Assembly: GCF_005843925.1 (NCBI RefSeq)
Contig: NZ_VCBC01000015.1
Location: 62,001-126,000 of the forward strand
DNA: 64,000 bases
DNA from: Thalassotalea litorea
GTDB lineage: Bacteria; Pseudomonadota; Gammaproteobacteria; Enterobacterales; Alteromonadaceae
Direction of reading: 5' to 3'
Shown piece after piece: positions 27,705-38,227 of the stretch (positions are counted from its first letter, which is position 1; each line of letters starts with the position of its first letter). Below the pieces are notes generated by a model. That model had not been told where the DNA came from, ran no database searches, and saw only the letters and a program-made list of their open reading frames with translations. Both the position numbers and the translations under genes were made by a program.

Positions 27705-28037
27705 TTACAGTGACTTCATAGTTCCCTTAGGAAGTACAGCGGTGATCGCTGCTTTTTGTACAGTAACTTCTGTACCTTCAGCAATCGCGACAACGATGAA
27801 ATCTTTTTCATCACTGACTTTAACGATTTTGCCGACAACACCACCTTGGGTTAGAACTTCATCGTTCTTACCTAGTGCTGACATTAGGCTCTTGTGCTCT
27901 TTCACTCGCTTAGCTTGCGGACGGTAGATCATAAAATAAAAGATCAAACCAAATACCGCCAACATGATCAGCATTTCAAATCCACCACCTGATTGTGGTT
28001 GCCCTGCTGCGTATGCTTTACTAATAAAAAAATCCAT
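27705..28037 (-). CDS. yajC: Preprotein translocase accessory subunit YajC
   Basis: The 110-residue protein has one membrane span (about 21-40, then [16 protein letters not shown]) and a small soluble beta-rich domain ([15 protein letters not shown]). It associates with SecDF. I start it at ATG 28037 with AGAGGAAG just upstream, rather than at the TTG six codons earlier. The order tgt-yajC-secD-secF is conserved in gammaproteobacteria. Confidence 0.96.
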   Translation of the reverse strand: MDFFISKAYAAGQPQSGGGFEMLIMLAVFGLIFYFMIYRPQAKRVKEHKSLMSALGKNDEVLTQGGVVGKIVKVSDEKDFIVVAIAEGTEVTVQKAAITAVLPKGTMKSL

Positions 28038-28089
28038 AACTTCCTCTTTATACAATGATTACCCTTAGGTAACTTATTTTAAATTATTC

Positions 28090-29289
<1,200 letters not shown>

Positions 29290-29360
29290 CTAAGTATATC
29301 AAAAGCCACAAGCACGTGTTTATTTCCAGGCAGAGTGTTTAAATTGCTTTGCCTGAAACA

Positions 29361-30416
29361 TTAAAGGTTTTGTTGTTTTGTTAAAAACATCGCATCACCG
29401 TAACTGAAAAAACGATATTTTTCCGCCACAGCCTGTTGATAAGCATCGATAATATGTTGATAGCCAGAAAATGCACTGACTAGCATTAGCAACGTCGATT
29501 CCGATAAATGAAAATTGGTGATCAGGCAATCCACCACTCGAAACTCAAATCCCGGGGTAATGAAAATATCGGTATCACCATAAAATTCAGCCAATGGCTG
29601 GCCATTTTCATGGTGAAACTTCGCCGCACTTTCTAATGAACGCACAGAAGTGGTACCAACCGCGATGACACGCTTGCCATTGGCTTTCGTTTGTTGGATT
29701 TGGGCAATGACTTCAGCACTGACCTCCACATATTCAGAGTGCATCTCGTGCTCATCGATGTTTTCGACACGTACAGGCTGAAAGGTACCAGCGCCAACAT
29801 GCAAGGTGATAAACGCCAGTTTCACACCTCTATTTTGAATTTTTTCGAGTAACGCTTCATCAAAATGCAATCCCGCCGTCGGTGCTGCCACGGCACCCGG
29901 TTTTTCATTGTAAACCGTTTGGTAGCGCTCTTTATCGGATTCTTCATCGGGACGATCGATGTAGGGTGGCAGCGGCATATGGCCGATATCTTCCAAAACC
30001 TCTAAGATTGATTGTCCTGGGTCGATTTGCAATTCAAATAGAGCGCCATGGCGTGCGACCATTGTGGCTTCAACCTTACCTTCGAGCAATAATTTCGCGC
30101 CGGGTTTTGGTGACTTACTTGAGCGTATATGAGCAAGAGCACGATGCTGATCGAGAATACGCTCAACCAAAACTTCGATTTTGCCACCGCTCGCTTTGGT
30201 ACCAAACATACGGGCAGGAATTACCCGGGTATTATTAAATACCAATAAATCACCAGGGTTAAGCATATCGACAACATTGGCAAAGGTTTTATGGTCAATC
30301 GTGCCACTATTACCATCAAGAGCCATTAAACGGCTGGCTGTACGTTGAGCTTGCGGATAACGAGCAATCAGCTCATCCGGTAAATCAAAAGCAAAATCGC
30401 TAACGCGTTTGGTCAT
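29361..30416 (-). CDS. queA: S-adenosylmethionine:tRNA ribosyltransferase-isomerase
   Basis: The 351-residue protein shows the family motifs [34 protein letters not shown] and [11 protein letters not shown]. It transfers the ribosyl group of SAM to preQ1 in tRNA to form epoxyqueuosine. It acts directly after Tgt, which is encoded downstream on the same strand. The length is normal (about 350). Confidence 0.97.
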   Translation of the reverse strand: MTKRVSDFAFDLPDELIARYPQAQRTASRLMALDGNSGTIDHKTFANVVDMLNPGDLLVFNNTRVIPARMFGTKASGGKIEVLVERILDQHRALAHIRSSKSPKPGAKLLLEGKVEATMVARHGALFELQIDPGQSILEVLEDIGHMPLPPYIDRPDEESDKERYQTVYNEKPGAVAAPTAGLHFDEALLEKIQNRGVKLAFITLHVGAGTFQPVRVENIDEHEMHSEYVEVSAEVIAQIQQTKANGKRVIAVGTTSVRSLESAAKFHHENGQPLAEFYGDTDIFITPGFEFRVVDCLITNFHLSESTLLMLVSAFSGYQHIIDAYQQAVAEKYRFFSYGDAMFLTKQQNL

Positions 30417-30790
30417 TTTTATGCACCAAAAATCGAGGTTAAAAAATCCGCGACAGTTTAGTGCCCGAGGCCTTTAATAGCAAGTAATACCTACCCGTTT
30501 GACAAAGTCCGGGCAGATGAGAAAGTTGGAAAATTTACAGGGAGGATGGAAATTACCGTCAAGATGACAAGGACTGGTCAATACCAAACAATTAAAAATC
30601 AATGTAAACAGAGCGTTAGAATAAACTCCGTTACCAAAAGCGCATCAAATTTTAACCTAGACAAAAAGCAAATCAATCGCTGAATGCAAATTAAGATATC
30701 GCTTACGAATATAGTATGTTTTTAGTGACGAATAGGTCATCGGCAATCGTTTTATTTAACGCGCTACCATAGGGCGAGCTCGTACTGCGG
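30417..30790. other. Gene-free spacer upstream of queA
   Basis: AT-rich DNA with no ORF, RNA or repeat I can support. It should contain the queA promoter. Confidence 0.5.
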
Positions 30791-30967
30791 TTACTTGCTG
30801 CGAGCAGTATCCGCTTGACTCTCGATCTCAGGCTGTGACTTCAAGTCTTCATGGGTGAGTTTAGATTCCACATAATTTATATCGACATTCACCCGCTTGT
30901 TAACTGGTTTACATTCAGAGGCTTTATTCGGGCGCGTTAGCTTGCGTAGCATTTTCAAAAAATTCAT
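30791..30967 (-). CDS. Possible small basic protein, unknown
   Basis: A 58-codon frame starts at ATG 30967 with AAGGA 8 bp upstream. The N-terminus is basic (MNFLKMLRKLTRPNK) and the rest polar with many Lys, Glu and Ser. There is no membrane span or recognised domain. It stands alone in a 1.3-kb stretch otherwise without protein genes. The ribosome-binding site is the main support; it may be spurious. Confidence 0.4.
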   Translation of the reverse strand: MNFLKMLRKLTRPNKASECKPVNKRVNVDINYVESKLTHEDLKSQPEIESQADTARSK

Positions 30968-30988
30968 GCATAACATCCTTTTAGTCAT

Positions 30989-31354
30989 TGATAACGAGCC
31001 GTTGGTGGGGGACGAGCCAGGTTACAATACTTGCTTAGTTTAAATGAGTACTGCTTAATTTATCAGCATTCTATGGTCATTCATCGTGCATTTCAACCCT
31101 AACTATATGAAATATAGAGATTTTAAGTTTATTGTTTATAACGAAAGTTTATCACTGAGCTGCCAATACAATACCAAATCACGACTTGGTGACCTTAAAA
31201 CACGATGAGCCAATGGCCATAAATTGACCATTAACTGCCACAGACCAAGCTCAGATGGTAGAATATCGATCACCTTCCCGCCCCTTACCGAATAAGCGAT
31301 TGCACAATAAAACAGCAGTTGCAGCACTTCGTTAAAAAAATCCCTAAATAGCCC
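30989..31354. other. Spacer before tRNA-Trp
   Basis: I see no supported gene here. A 63-codon minus-strand frame at 31136-31327 lacks a convincing start signal and family resemblance. Confidence 0.45.
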
Positions 31355-31382
31355 TTTACCTTTGTCTTTGGTTGGGTATAAT
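31355..31382 (+). promoter_or_regulatory. Promoter of tRNA-Trp
   Basis: TTTACC (31355-31360) and a perfect TATAAT (31377-31382) are 16 bp apart, followed by GCTCAGCC. The -10 ends 13 bp before the tRNA. The GC-rich discriminator is typical of stable-RNA promoters under stringent control. Confidence 0.75.
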
Positions 31383-31395
31383 GCTCAGCCATTGC

Positions 31396-31472
31396 AGGGG
31401 TGTAGTTCCAATTGGTAGAACGGCGGTCTCCAAAACCGACGGTTGGGAGTTCGAGTCTCTCCACCCCTGCCA
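31396..31472 (+). tRNA. tRNA-Trp (anticodon CCA)
   Basis: The 77-nt cloverleaf has CCA encoded. The acceptor stem is AGGGGTG / CACCCCT, the D-stem GTTC/GAAC, the anticodon loop CTCCAAA with CCA, and the T-arm GGGAG-TTCGAGT-CTCTC. The sequence closely follows E. coli tRNA-Trp. The anticodon stem (GCGGT/ACCGA) has a G-A mismatch at its top pair, where E. coli has C-G. It stands alone, not in the tufB-secE cluster where this tRNA is found in E. coli. Confidence 0.95.
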
Positions 31473-31710
31473 TTCTTTTCATGCCAACCCTTTTCAAACT
31501 CACTTAATCGAATTCAAGTTAAATTAAGTTGCGTTTAAATTCACAGTTTTCATCACTTATCCGATTTTATTTCAATTACTTAAACGTTAATCGTGATAAT
31601 CAAGCCTAAATATTTCAAGAAAAACCCGGTTGATTTCTAGGTTGTTGTGAATTTTTCTGTCATTATTAACTGATGTTTAAATTAGCCCTGAATATCTGGT
31701 GCACTGTTTT

Positions 31711-32187
31711 ATGAGCTTAAACCGTAAACAATTTGATTACCTGCAAGCCATGGGGATAAGTGTTTGGTCGGCCCGGGAAGAAAAGTTTTCAACCCTTGAA
31801 GGGAAAGATGACAATCGGATAATTATCGACCAGAGCAATAAAATTATTGCTCAGTTAAATACTTTACAAAGTCATCCTAAGGTTAATAAAAGCAAGCCAA
31901 AATCCACCAAGCAGCAACCCAAATTATCTGCCAAACAACAACTTGAAGCCTGTGCCGACAGTCGCTGGTTTGCGGATCTTTTAGTCTGGCTTGGCTATAC
32001 AAACACAGATATCACGATTGATGACAACGGCCTGCATTTTGGTGATTATTGTTGGCAATTTCATAACAAAGATATTATTGAGTTTTCTGACCGGCATATC
32101 AAAACACCCGTTTTGGCCAGTGAATCCCCAACCAATAAACAAAAACGTCAGTTATTTAACTGGTTTAAGTCTCATCTCAAAAGTTAA
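31711..32187 (+). CDS. holD: DNA polymerase III psi subunit (HolD)
   Basis: The 158-residue protein opens SLNRKQFDYLQAMGISVWSAR, matching the short N-terminal motif (LQQLGITQWSLR in E. coli) by which psi binds chi and the clamp loader. A Lys/Gln-rich linker (about 58-85) precedes a small C-terminal domain. Sequence identity in this family is low, so position matters: holD-rimI-prfC is the E. coli order. I start at ATG 31711; an in-frame GTG lies four codons upstream and neither has a strong ribosome-binding site. Confidence 0.8.
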   Translation: MSLNRKQFDYLQAMGISVWSAREEKFSTLEGKDDNRIIIDQSNKIIAQLNTLQSHPKVNKSKPKSTKQQPKLSAKQQLEACADSRWFADLLVWLGYTNTDITIDDNGLHFGDYCWQFHNKDIIEFSDRHIKTPVLASESPTNKQKRQLFNWFKSHLKS

Positions 32188-32211
32188 TTCGTAAAGAGCC
32201 CGGTAGTATTT

Positions 32212-32676
32212 ATGAGTGTAATTAAGTCGTTCTCTGTTAGTGACATCGATCCTATTCATGCCATTGAAGTTGCGTGTAACCCATTTCCCTGGTCTCGCAA
32301 AACGCTTCAGGGTTGTTTTGGCCCAAGATACATTACCCGCGGCATTATGGTTGATAATCAATGGTGTGGTTTTTATGTCGCCGATTACGTAGTCGATGAA
32401 ATGACTCTAATGGAAATTGCGATACACCCAAGCTGGCAACGTCGTGGTTATGGCAACGCCTTGTTAAATGATCTGTTTCACCAGGCGGATAAGCTCAATA
32501 TCCGCCAATGTTTTTTGGAAGTTCGCGCCAGTAATTTTGCGGCTCAGCTTTTGTATATCAACCATGATTTTTCCCAGATTGACCGGCGCACCGGCTATTA
32601 CCCGGCGCAGACGGGCCATGAGGATGCCATTATCATGCGTAAATCCCTTGACGTTGCAGCGCTTATAGAAAAGTAA
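32212..32676 (+). CDS. rimI: Ribosomal protein S18 alanine N-acetyltransferase
   Basis: The 154-residue GNAT protein has the acetyl-CoA motif IHPSWQRRGYGNALLNDL, then EVRASNFAAQLLY and a C-terminal GYYPAQTGHEDAIIM typical of RimI. It acetylates the N-terminal alanine of S18. It starts 24 bp after holD, as in E. coli. yjjG, found next in E. coli, is missing. Confidence 0.93.
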   Translation: MSVIKSFSVSDIDPIHAIEVACNPFPWSRKTLQGCFGPRYITRGIMVDNQWCGFYVADYVVDEMTLMEIAIHPSWQRRGYGNALLNDLFHQADKLNIRQCFLEVRASNFAAQLLYINHDFSQIDRRTGYYPAQTGHEDAIIMRKSLDVAALIEK

Positions 32677-32784
32677 CCCTCCCTACGGATGAATATTTGT
32701 TGTTGGCAGTGAGAAATGGCTGTCAGCGGATAAATATTTGCTAAAATTTTCTCCATAAATACTGCTCATTATCGACGCATTCGT

Positions 32785-32790
32785 TATAAT
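32785..32790 (+). promoter_or_regulatory. Possible -10 element upstream of prfC
   Basis: A perfect TATAAT followed by GGCGCG lies about 100 bp before prfC. The region 16-18 bp upstream does not resemble a -35 box. Confidence 0.4.
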
Positions 32791-32892
32791 GGCGCGTTTT
32801 TTAATAATTTTGAGTACCTGGTGTGTTTTTCTGATCACTGAAAATCGGATTAGTACCGGGCAAACCTCTCATTCATCGGGCTAAATTTTAGT

Positions 32893-34473
32893 ATGACGAT
32901 ACAACTGCAGGAAGTCGCAAAACGCCGTACTTTCGCCATAATCTCTCACCCAGATGCGGGTAAGACGACAATCACCGAAAAGGTGTTGCTTTTTGGTCAG
33001 GCGTTACAGACCGCTGGTACGGTAAAAGGCAAGAAGTCTGGGCAACATGCCAAATCAGACTGGATGGAAATGGAAAAAGATCGGGGCATCTCGATTACCA
33101 CCTCGGTTATGCAGTTCCCTTATGCTGATTGCCTGGTCAATCTACTCGACACCCCAGGCCACGAAGACTTTTCAGAAGATACCTACCGCACGCTGACCGC
33201 AGTCGATAGTTGTTTAATGGTTATCGATACCGCCAAAGGTGTTGAGGACAGAACCATTAAGTTAATGGAAGTTACTCGTCTACGTGATACACCGATTATT
33301 ACGTTTATGAACAAAATGGATCGTGACGTTCGCGATCCGATTGAAGTCATGGATGAAGTAGAAAGCATTCTGAAAATTAAGTGTTCTCCGGTTACCTGGC
33401 CGATAGGTATGGGTAAAGAGTTTAAAGGTGTTTACAACCTGCTGACCGATGAAGTCGTATTGTATCAGTCAGGTCAAGGTCATACCATCCAGGAAAAACG
33501 GATCATTAAAGGCGTTGATAGCCCTGAACTCGATGCGGTCATCGGCACCTACGCCGACGATTTGCGTGAAGAGTTAGAGTTGGTTCAAGGCGCATGCCAT
33601 GAGTTTAACTTAGAAGAGTTTCTGGCTGGTGAGCTAACCCCGGTCTATTTTGGTACTGCGCTTGGTAACTTTGGTGTCGATCACATGCTTGATGGCCTGA
33701 CAAAATGGGCGCCAAAGCCGCAGTCTCGACAAACCGACCTTCGCGAAGTAAAAGCCGAAGAAGAAAAATTCTCCGGTTTTGTTTTTAAAATTCAAGCCAA
33801 CATGGATCCAAAACACCGTGACCGTATCGCCTTTATGCGTATCTGTTCAGGCAAATACACCAAGGGTATGAAAATGCGTCAGGTACGCATTGGTAAGGAC
33901 GTAAAAATTGCCGACGCGGTTACCTTTATGGCGGGCGATCGCGCTAACGTAGAAGAAGCTTTTGCCGGTGATATTATTGGCTTGCACAATCACGGTTCAA
34001 TCCAGATCGGCGATACCTTTACTGCCGGTGAAGAAATGAAATTTAGTGGCATTCCCAACTTCGCTCCGGAAATGTTCCGCCGCATTCGATTACGCGATCC
34101 GCTTAAAGCCAAGCAACTGCAAAAAGGCCTGATACAGCTATCCGAAGAAGGTGCGGTACAGGTATTCAGACCTTTGGCAAACAACGATATGATTGTCGGC
34201 GCTGTTGGTGTATTGCAATTTGAAGTCGTCGTCCACCGTCTTAAGACAGAGTACAACGTCGATGCGATTTATGAGCCAATCTCCGTCGCCACCGCTCGTT
34301 GGGTTTACTGCAACGATGAGAAAACCATGGCCACGTTTGAAAGAAAAGCCCATGACAACTTAGCGCTCGATGGCGGCAACAACTTAACGTATATTGCCCC
34401 AACCATGGTCAACCTGAACCTGACTCAGGAACGCTATCCCGATGTTAAATTCCACAAAACCCGTGAACATTAA
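32893..34473 (+). CDS. prfC: Peptide chain release factor 3
   Basis: The 526-residue translational GTPase has G1 [13 protein letters not shown], the G3 region [14 protein letters not shown] and G4 NKMDRD, followed by domains II and III. It recycles RF1/RF2 from the ribosome after peptide release. The length equals the family norm (about 527). It is followed after 2 bp by argS, so the two are co-transcribed. Confidence 0.97.
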   Translation: MTIQLQEVAKRRTFAIISHPDAGKTTITEKVLLFGQALQTAGTVKGKKSGQHAKSDWMEMEKDRGISITTSVMQFPYADCLVNLLDTPGHEDFSEDTYRTLTAVDSCLMVIDTAKGVEDRTIKLMEVTRLRDTPIITFMNKMDRDVRDPIEVMDEVESILKIKCSPVTWPIGMGKEFKGVYNLLTDEVVLYQSGQGHTIQEKRIIKGVDSPELDAVIGTYADDLREELELVQGACHEFNLEEFLAGELTPVYFGTALGNFGVDHMLDGLTKWAPKPQSRQTDLREVKAEEEKFSGFVFKIQANMDPKHRDRIAFMRICSGKYTKGMKMRQVRIGKDVKIADAVTFMAGDRANVEEAFAGDIIGLHNHGSIQIGDTFTAGEEMKFSGIPNFAPEMFRRIRLRDPLKAKQLQKGLIQLSEEGAVQVFRPLANNDMIVGAVGVLQFEVVVHRLKTEYNVDAIYEPISVATARWVYCNDEKTMATFERKAHDNLALDGGNNLTYIAPTMVNLNLTQERYPDVKFHKTREH

Positions 34474-34475
34474 TT

Positions 34476-36215
34476 ATGAATATTCGTCACTTACTGAATG
34501 AAAAAGTCAGCGCTGCTATGGTTGCCGCTGGATTGCCTGCCGACACAAACCCTGCAGTCAGCGGTTCTAATCGTCCACAGTTTGGTGATTACCAGGCTAA
34601 TGGTGTTATGGGCGCTGCCAAAAAACTGAAAACAAACCCAAGAGAATTGGCACAAAAAGTCATTGCCGAATTGGATCTATCAGAGATTGCCGACCAGGTA
34701 GAAATTGCTGGCCCAGGATTTATTAATATCCATTTAAGCCCGGCTTGGTTAGCAACACAACTGCAACTGGCTAACCAGGATGACAGACTTAGTGTTAGCC
34801 AAAGCCAACAACCCAAGCAAGTGGTTGTGGATTACTCGGCACCCAATCTCGCCAAAGAGATGCACGTCGGTCATTTACGCTCGACCATTATTGGTGATGC
34901 GGTTGTCCGTGCATTAGAGTTTCGCGGCGAACAGGTTATTCGTCAGAATCATATGGGCGACTGGGGTACTCAGTTTGGCATGTTACTGGCACATTTAAGC
35001 GATAAACTTGCCCATGATGAGGTTGCCGAAACCGCCCTGGCTGATCTTGAAGATTTTTATCGCCAGGCGAAAGTGCGATTTGATGAAGAACAAGGGTTTG
35101 CCGATCGTGCCCGCGATTACGTGGTAAAACTGCAAGGCGGCGATGCGTCCTGCCTGGCACTTTGGAAATTATTCATTGATATTTCCATCCATCACAGTGA
35201 AGAGATTTATCAAAAGCTCAATGTCACCCTAACTCGTGACGATATTATGGGTGAAAGTGCCTATAACCCTGATTTGCCGAAAGTCATTGATACCCTGATG
35301 GAGAAAAACATTGCGGTAGAAGATCAGGGTGCGAAAGTCGTCTTTATTGAAGAAATGGCGAACAAAGACGGCGATCCTTCGGTTTTCATCGTGCAAAAAT
35401 CTGGCGGCGGATATTTGTATGCGACGACGGATTTATCCGCTTGTCGTTATCGCAGCTTTGATTTAGATGCGGATCGCATCATCATTTTCACTGATGCTCG
35501 TCAGGCGTTGCACTTCAAACAAGTTGAGATTACCGCCCGTAAAGCCGGTTTTTTACCTCAAGATACTGCCTATGATCATTGCCCGTTCGGGATGATGATG
35601 GGGAGCGATGGCAAACCATTTAAAACCCGCAGTGGGGGCACGGTAAAACTGGCTGAGTTACTTGACGAAGCGGTGAGTCGCGCACAAACCCTAATGGCTG
35701 ATAAAATTGCCGATTTTTCTGAACAAGAGCGTGATGAAATTGCCCGTAAGGTTGGTATCGGTGCAGTAAAATTTGCCGATTTATCAAAAAACCGCACCAG
35801 CGATTATATCTTCAACTGGGATACCATGCTTAGTTTTGAAGGTGCCACCGCGCCGTATTTGCAATATGCTTATGTGCGTATCCAAAGTATCTTCAAAAAA
35901 GCCGCAGTCGATACCAGTAACCTGACCGGCGATATCCTCATCGCCACGCCTCAGGAAAAAGCTCTGGCGGTGAAATTACTACAGCTTGAAGAAGTTCTGG
36001 ATGCGGTGATTAGCGAATGTACACCAAACCTGTTGTGTAACTACCTATATGAGCTGGCAAGCCTGTACATGAGTTTTCATGAAGCCTGTCCAATCCTCAA
36101 AGACGGTATTGCAGATAACGTCAAGCAATCGCGTTTACAACTGTGTCAACTGATATCAAAAACCCTGGAACAAGGCCTCGGGTTATTGGGTATTGAAGTA
36201 ATGGACAGAATGTAG
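34476..36215 (+). CDS. argS: Arginyl-tRNA synthetase
   Basis: The 579-residue class I synthetase has an N-terminal Add1 domain, the HIGH-type motif HVGH in YSAPNLAKEMHVGHLRST, and the KMSKS-equivalent GKPFKTRSG, which lacks the canonical lysines as in many ArgRS. A helical anticodon-binding DALR domain at the C-terminus ends GLLGIEVMDRM. It charges tRNA-Arg. It starts 2 bp after prfC and is followed by a terminator. Confidence 0.97.
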   Translation: MNIRHLLNEKVSAAMVAAGLPADTNPAVSGSNRPQFGDYQANGVMGAAKKLKTNPRELAQKVIAELDLSEIADQVEIAGPGFINIHLSPAWLATQLQLANQDDRLSVSQSQQPKQVVVDYSAPNLAKEMHVGHLRSTIIGDAVVRALEFRGEQVIRQNHMGDWGTQFGMLLAHLSDKLAHDEVAETALADLEDFYRQAKVRFDEEQGFADRARDYVVKLQGGDASCLALWKLFIDISIHHSEEIYQKLNVTLTRDDIMGESAYNPDLPKVIDTLMEKNIAVEDQGAKVVFIEEMANKDGDPSVFIVQKSGGGYLYATTDLSACRYRSFDLDADRIIIFTDARQALHFKQVEITARKAGFLPQDTAYDHCPFGMMMGSDGKPFKTRSGGTVKLAELLDEAVSRAQTLMADKIADFSEQERDEIARKVGIGAVKFADLSKNRTSDYIFNWDTMLSFEGATAPYLQYAYVRIQSIFKKAAVDTSNLTGDILIATPQEKALAVKLLQLEEVLDAVISECTPNLLCNYLYELASLYMSFHEACPILKDGIADNVKQSRLQLCQLISKTLEQGLGLLGIEVMDRM

Positions 36216-36242
36216 CCACTTGAATTTTCATGAATATCAAAA

Positions 36243-36273
36243 GAGCTAGCCTAAGGGTTAGCTTTTTTTTAAC
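36243..36273 (+). terminator. Terminator of prfC-argS
   Basis: The stem AGCTAGCC / GGTTAGCT (one G-T pair) has a TAAG loop and is followed by eight T, 28 bp after argS. Confidence 0.85.
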
Positions 36274-36360
36274 CAAAATATTCTCATTTCGAATATTTTG
36301 GTTGTTTTTCAGCCAGCATTTTCATATATTACAGTTTGCTTAAAAACCAAGGATAGTATG

Positions 36361-36603
36361 ATGAAAATAAAGGAATATTTTCAAGATGATGGGCTCACTA
36401 AAGTCATCATGCTCACCATTGCTTTAGTATTTTCGGTGTTATTCATTTTATTTATGATATTCAACGTCAAATACTTACTACCTATCTCTTTCACCTCCGC
36501 GTTGTTGATATCCAGCTTTGCCTTATTTGGCCTTGGCATTTTATTCTGGTTTGGTTATCGATTTATCTGGCTTGCAGGTAAAGTAAATGATATCGCCAAT
36601 TAG
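36361..36603 (+). CDS. Small two-span membrane protein, unknown
   Basis: The 80-residue protein has a short charged N-terminus (MKIKEYFQDDGLTK) and two strongly hydrophobic segments, about 16-36 and 40-68, ending in a polar tail. AAGGA lies 7 bp before ATG 36361; an adjacent ATG at 36358 is also possible. I recognise no family. It lies alone between the argS terminator and yjjV. Confidence 0.65.
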   Translation: MKIKEYFQDDGLTKVIMLTIALVFSVLFILFMIFNVKYLLPISFTSALLISSFALFGLGILFWFGYRFIWLAGKVNDIAN

Positions 36604-36735
36604 TTTTGTCATTTCGTTTGTCACAGGGTCAAAAACCAAGTGTGCGACAGCATCGCTAAATCGACGAGAAGTTACTGACATCAGTCGCGATTGAATTTAT
36701 AGTTAAACGAACCCGTTTACCATCGTGTTTAAATT

Positions 36736-37497
36736 GTGAAATTCACCGATAGCCATTGCCATCTAGACTTTGCGGATTTCGATCAATCCCGTCCTACCCT
36801 GATACATCAATTAACGCAGTCTGGAATTGGGCGTATTATTATACCCGGCGTCAGCGCCAAGCACTGGCAGCGACAACTTGACACTTGTGGGTCTTTCTCG
36901 GGGTGTTATTTCGGCTTCGGTATTCATCCATGGTGGATTAACAATGCCCGGCAGGACGACTTAACCAAGCTTGAACGCTACTTAAGTACAAAAAGTCGCG
37001 TTGTCGCGCTCGGCGAAATAGGCCTGGACGCTCACATAGACGATATGGATAAACAGATCCGTTTTTTCGAACAACAGCTATCACTGGCGAATACGCTGGC
37101 GCTCCCGGTTTTAATCCACCATCGACAAACTCATCATTTAATTATCCCGATATTGAAACAAATGCGCTTAACGCATGGCGGGGTTATCCACGCCTTTTCA
37201 GGTAGTTACCAACAAGCAAAACAATACCTGGGGTTAGGATTTAAATTGGGTATTGGCGGTGTCATTACTTACGAGAGAGCGAAAAAAACGCGACATGCGG
37301 TAGCCAAATTGCCACTAGATAGCCTAGTCCTTGAAACCGACGCCCCTTCGATGCCGTTGCAGGGGCAGCAAGGTCAAGCCAACTCACCGACAAATGTCGT
37401 AAAGGTATTCCAGCATTTATGCGATTTACGCGAGGAGCCTCCCACGAAAATCGCCGCCCAAATAGAGCAAAACTGCGAGCAGTTATTTACGTTTTAA
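36736..37497 (+). CDS. yjjV: TatD-family metal-dependent hydrolase, YjjV type
   Basis: The 253-residue TIM-barrel hydrolase has metal ligands in DSHCHLDF (His7, His9), GEIGLD, LIHHRQTH, HAFSGS and ETDAPSMP. Closer to E. coli YjjV than to TatD/YcfH, it has the IGVGGxITYxRAxKTR-like stretch (LGIGGVITYERAKKTR). TatD proteins have 3'-5' DNase activity; the role of YjjV is unsettled. It overlaps the 3' end of ytjB by 15 bp (convergent). Confidence 0.9.
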   Translation: MKFTDSHCHLDFADFDQSRPTLIHQLTQSGIGRIIIPGVSAKHWQRQLDTCGSFSGCYFGFGIHPWWINNARQDDLTKLERYLSTKSRVVALGEIGLDAHIDDMDKQIRFFEQQLSLANTLALPVLIHHRQTHHLIIPILKQMRLTHGGVIHAFSGSYQQAKQYLGLGFKLGIGGVITYERAKKTRHAVAKLPLDSLVLETDAPSMPLQGQQGQANSPTNVVKVFQHLCDLREEPPTKIAAQIEQNCEQLFTF

Positions 37498-38067
37498 ACC
37501 CGGTATTCTTAAGCTCGGAGTTGTCGGGTGGTTATACCAATACAGAACGACCATCGCGCCCAGCAACAACATTAAAATAAACGCCAGATTGTCGCGCTGC
37601 CGTTCATTAAAATCATCAATCAAACTTTGCGCATTAAAATTGATGCGTAAATAGCCTAATAATTGCTGGTCTCGTATTTCTGCAACGTATGGGGACTGAT
37701 ATGGACTGGTGTCATTTTCCCCGGCGGCAAGTTCAGGAATAATTTTTTGTGCCGATTTAGAGTGGGCGATAAGCTGACCATGATTGTCATAAACCAATAC
37801 TTGATCAACCCATGGGTTTTCTTCCATTTGTTCAGCCAACTGTCGTAGCCCCTGACGCTGGCCTTGTTGTAGCAGTATTTTCGTACTCAATACCGCCTGA
37901 CTCATAAACCCTCGGGCAATCTCTTCGACGTGCTGACTCATGACCTGTTGGTTTTTATATATACGCACAATAGAACTATTAAAAATAATCAGCAGTAACA
38001 CAATCGTCATAAAAATTGGAAGCAGACGATTAACCGTATGCTTGAGCCGCGAAATCATTGTCGACAT
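37483..38067 (-). CDS. ytjB: YtjB/Smp-type inner-membrane protein
   Basis: The 194-residue protein has membrane spans near 14-33 and 163-181 and a periplasmic region between them (VYDNHGQLIAHS...), resembling a small sensor domain. E. coli YtjB (Smp) has the same size, layout and position, divergent from serB. The function is unknown. The C-terminus overlaps convergent yjjV by 15 bp. Confidence 0.82.
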   Translation of the reverse strand: MSTMISRLKHTVNRLLPIFMTIVLLLIIFNSSIVRIYKNQQVMSQHVEEIARGFMSQAVLSTKILLQQGQRQGLRQLAEQMEENPWVDQVLVYDNHGQLIAHSKSAQKIIPELAAGENDTSPYQSPYVAEIRDQQLLGYLRINFNAQSLIDDFNERQRDNLAFILMLLLGAMVVLYWYNHPTTPSLRIPGLKRK

Positions 38068-38094
38068 TGATTTTTCCTGTGTAAAATCAGGGAT

Positions 38095-38128
38095 AATACC
38101 AATTCATATCATCATACAAATTGGTATT
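38095..38128. repeat. AATACCAATT...AATTGGTATT inverted repeat
   Basis: A perfect 10-bp inverted repeat with a 14-nt loop in the ytjB/serB divergent spacer. It is followed by A on the plus side, so it is not a plus-strand terminator. It could be a dispersed palindrome or an operator; a shorter relative lies at 11385-11404. Confidence 0.7.
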
Positions 38129-38227
38129 AAAAAAATGAAAATAAAGTTTTAATCATAGTGCTTTATTTGCGAAGATAGAATCCTTTTTTTATCCATCATC
38201 TTGTTTTCAGTATTAAAGGTATCTATT

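Noticed and set aside
31285..31503. Minus-strand 72-codon ORF over tRNA-Trp
   Set aside because: It is antisense to the tRNA gene, a well-known spurious annotation.
34476..36215. Loss of the KMSKS motif in ArgS as a sign of inactivation
   Set aside because: Many bacterial arginyl-tRNA synthetases lack canonical KMSKS. The equivalent GKPFKTRSG is present and the gene is full length.
36736..38067. 15-bp 3' overlap of yjjV and ytjB as an annotation error
   Set aside because: Both frames have full family-length C-termini; a short convergent overlap is plausible.
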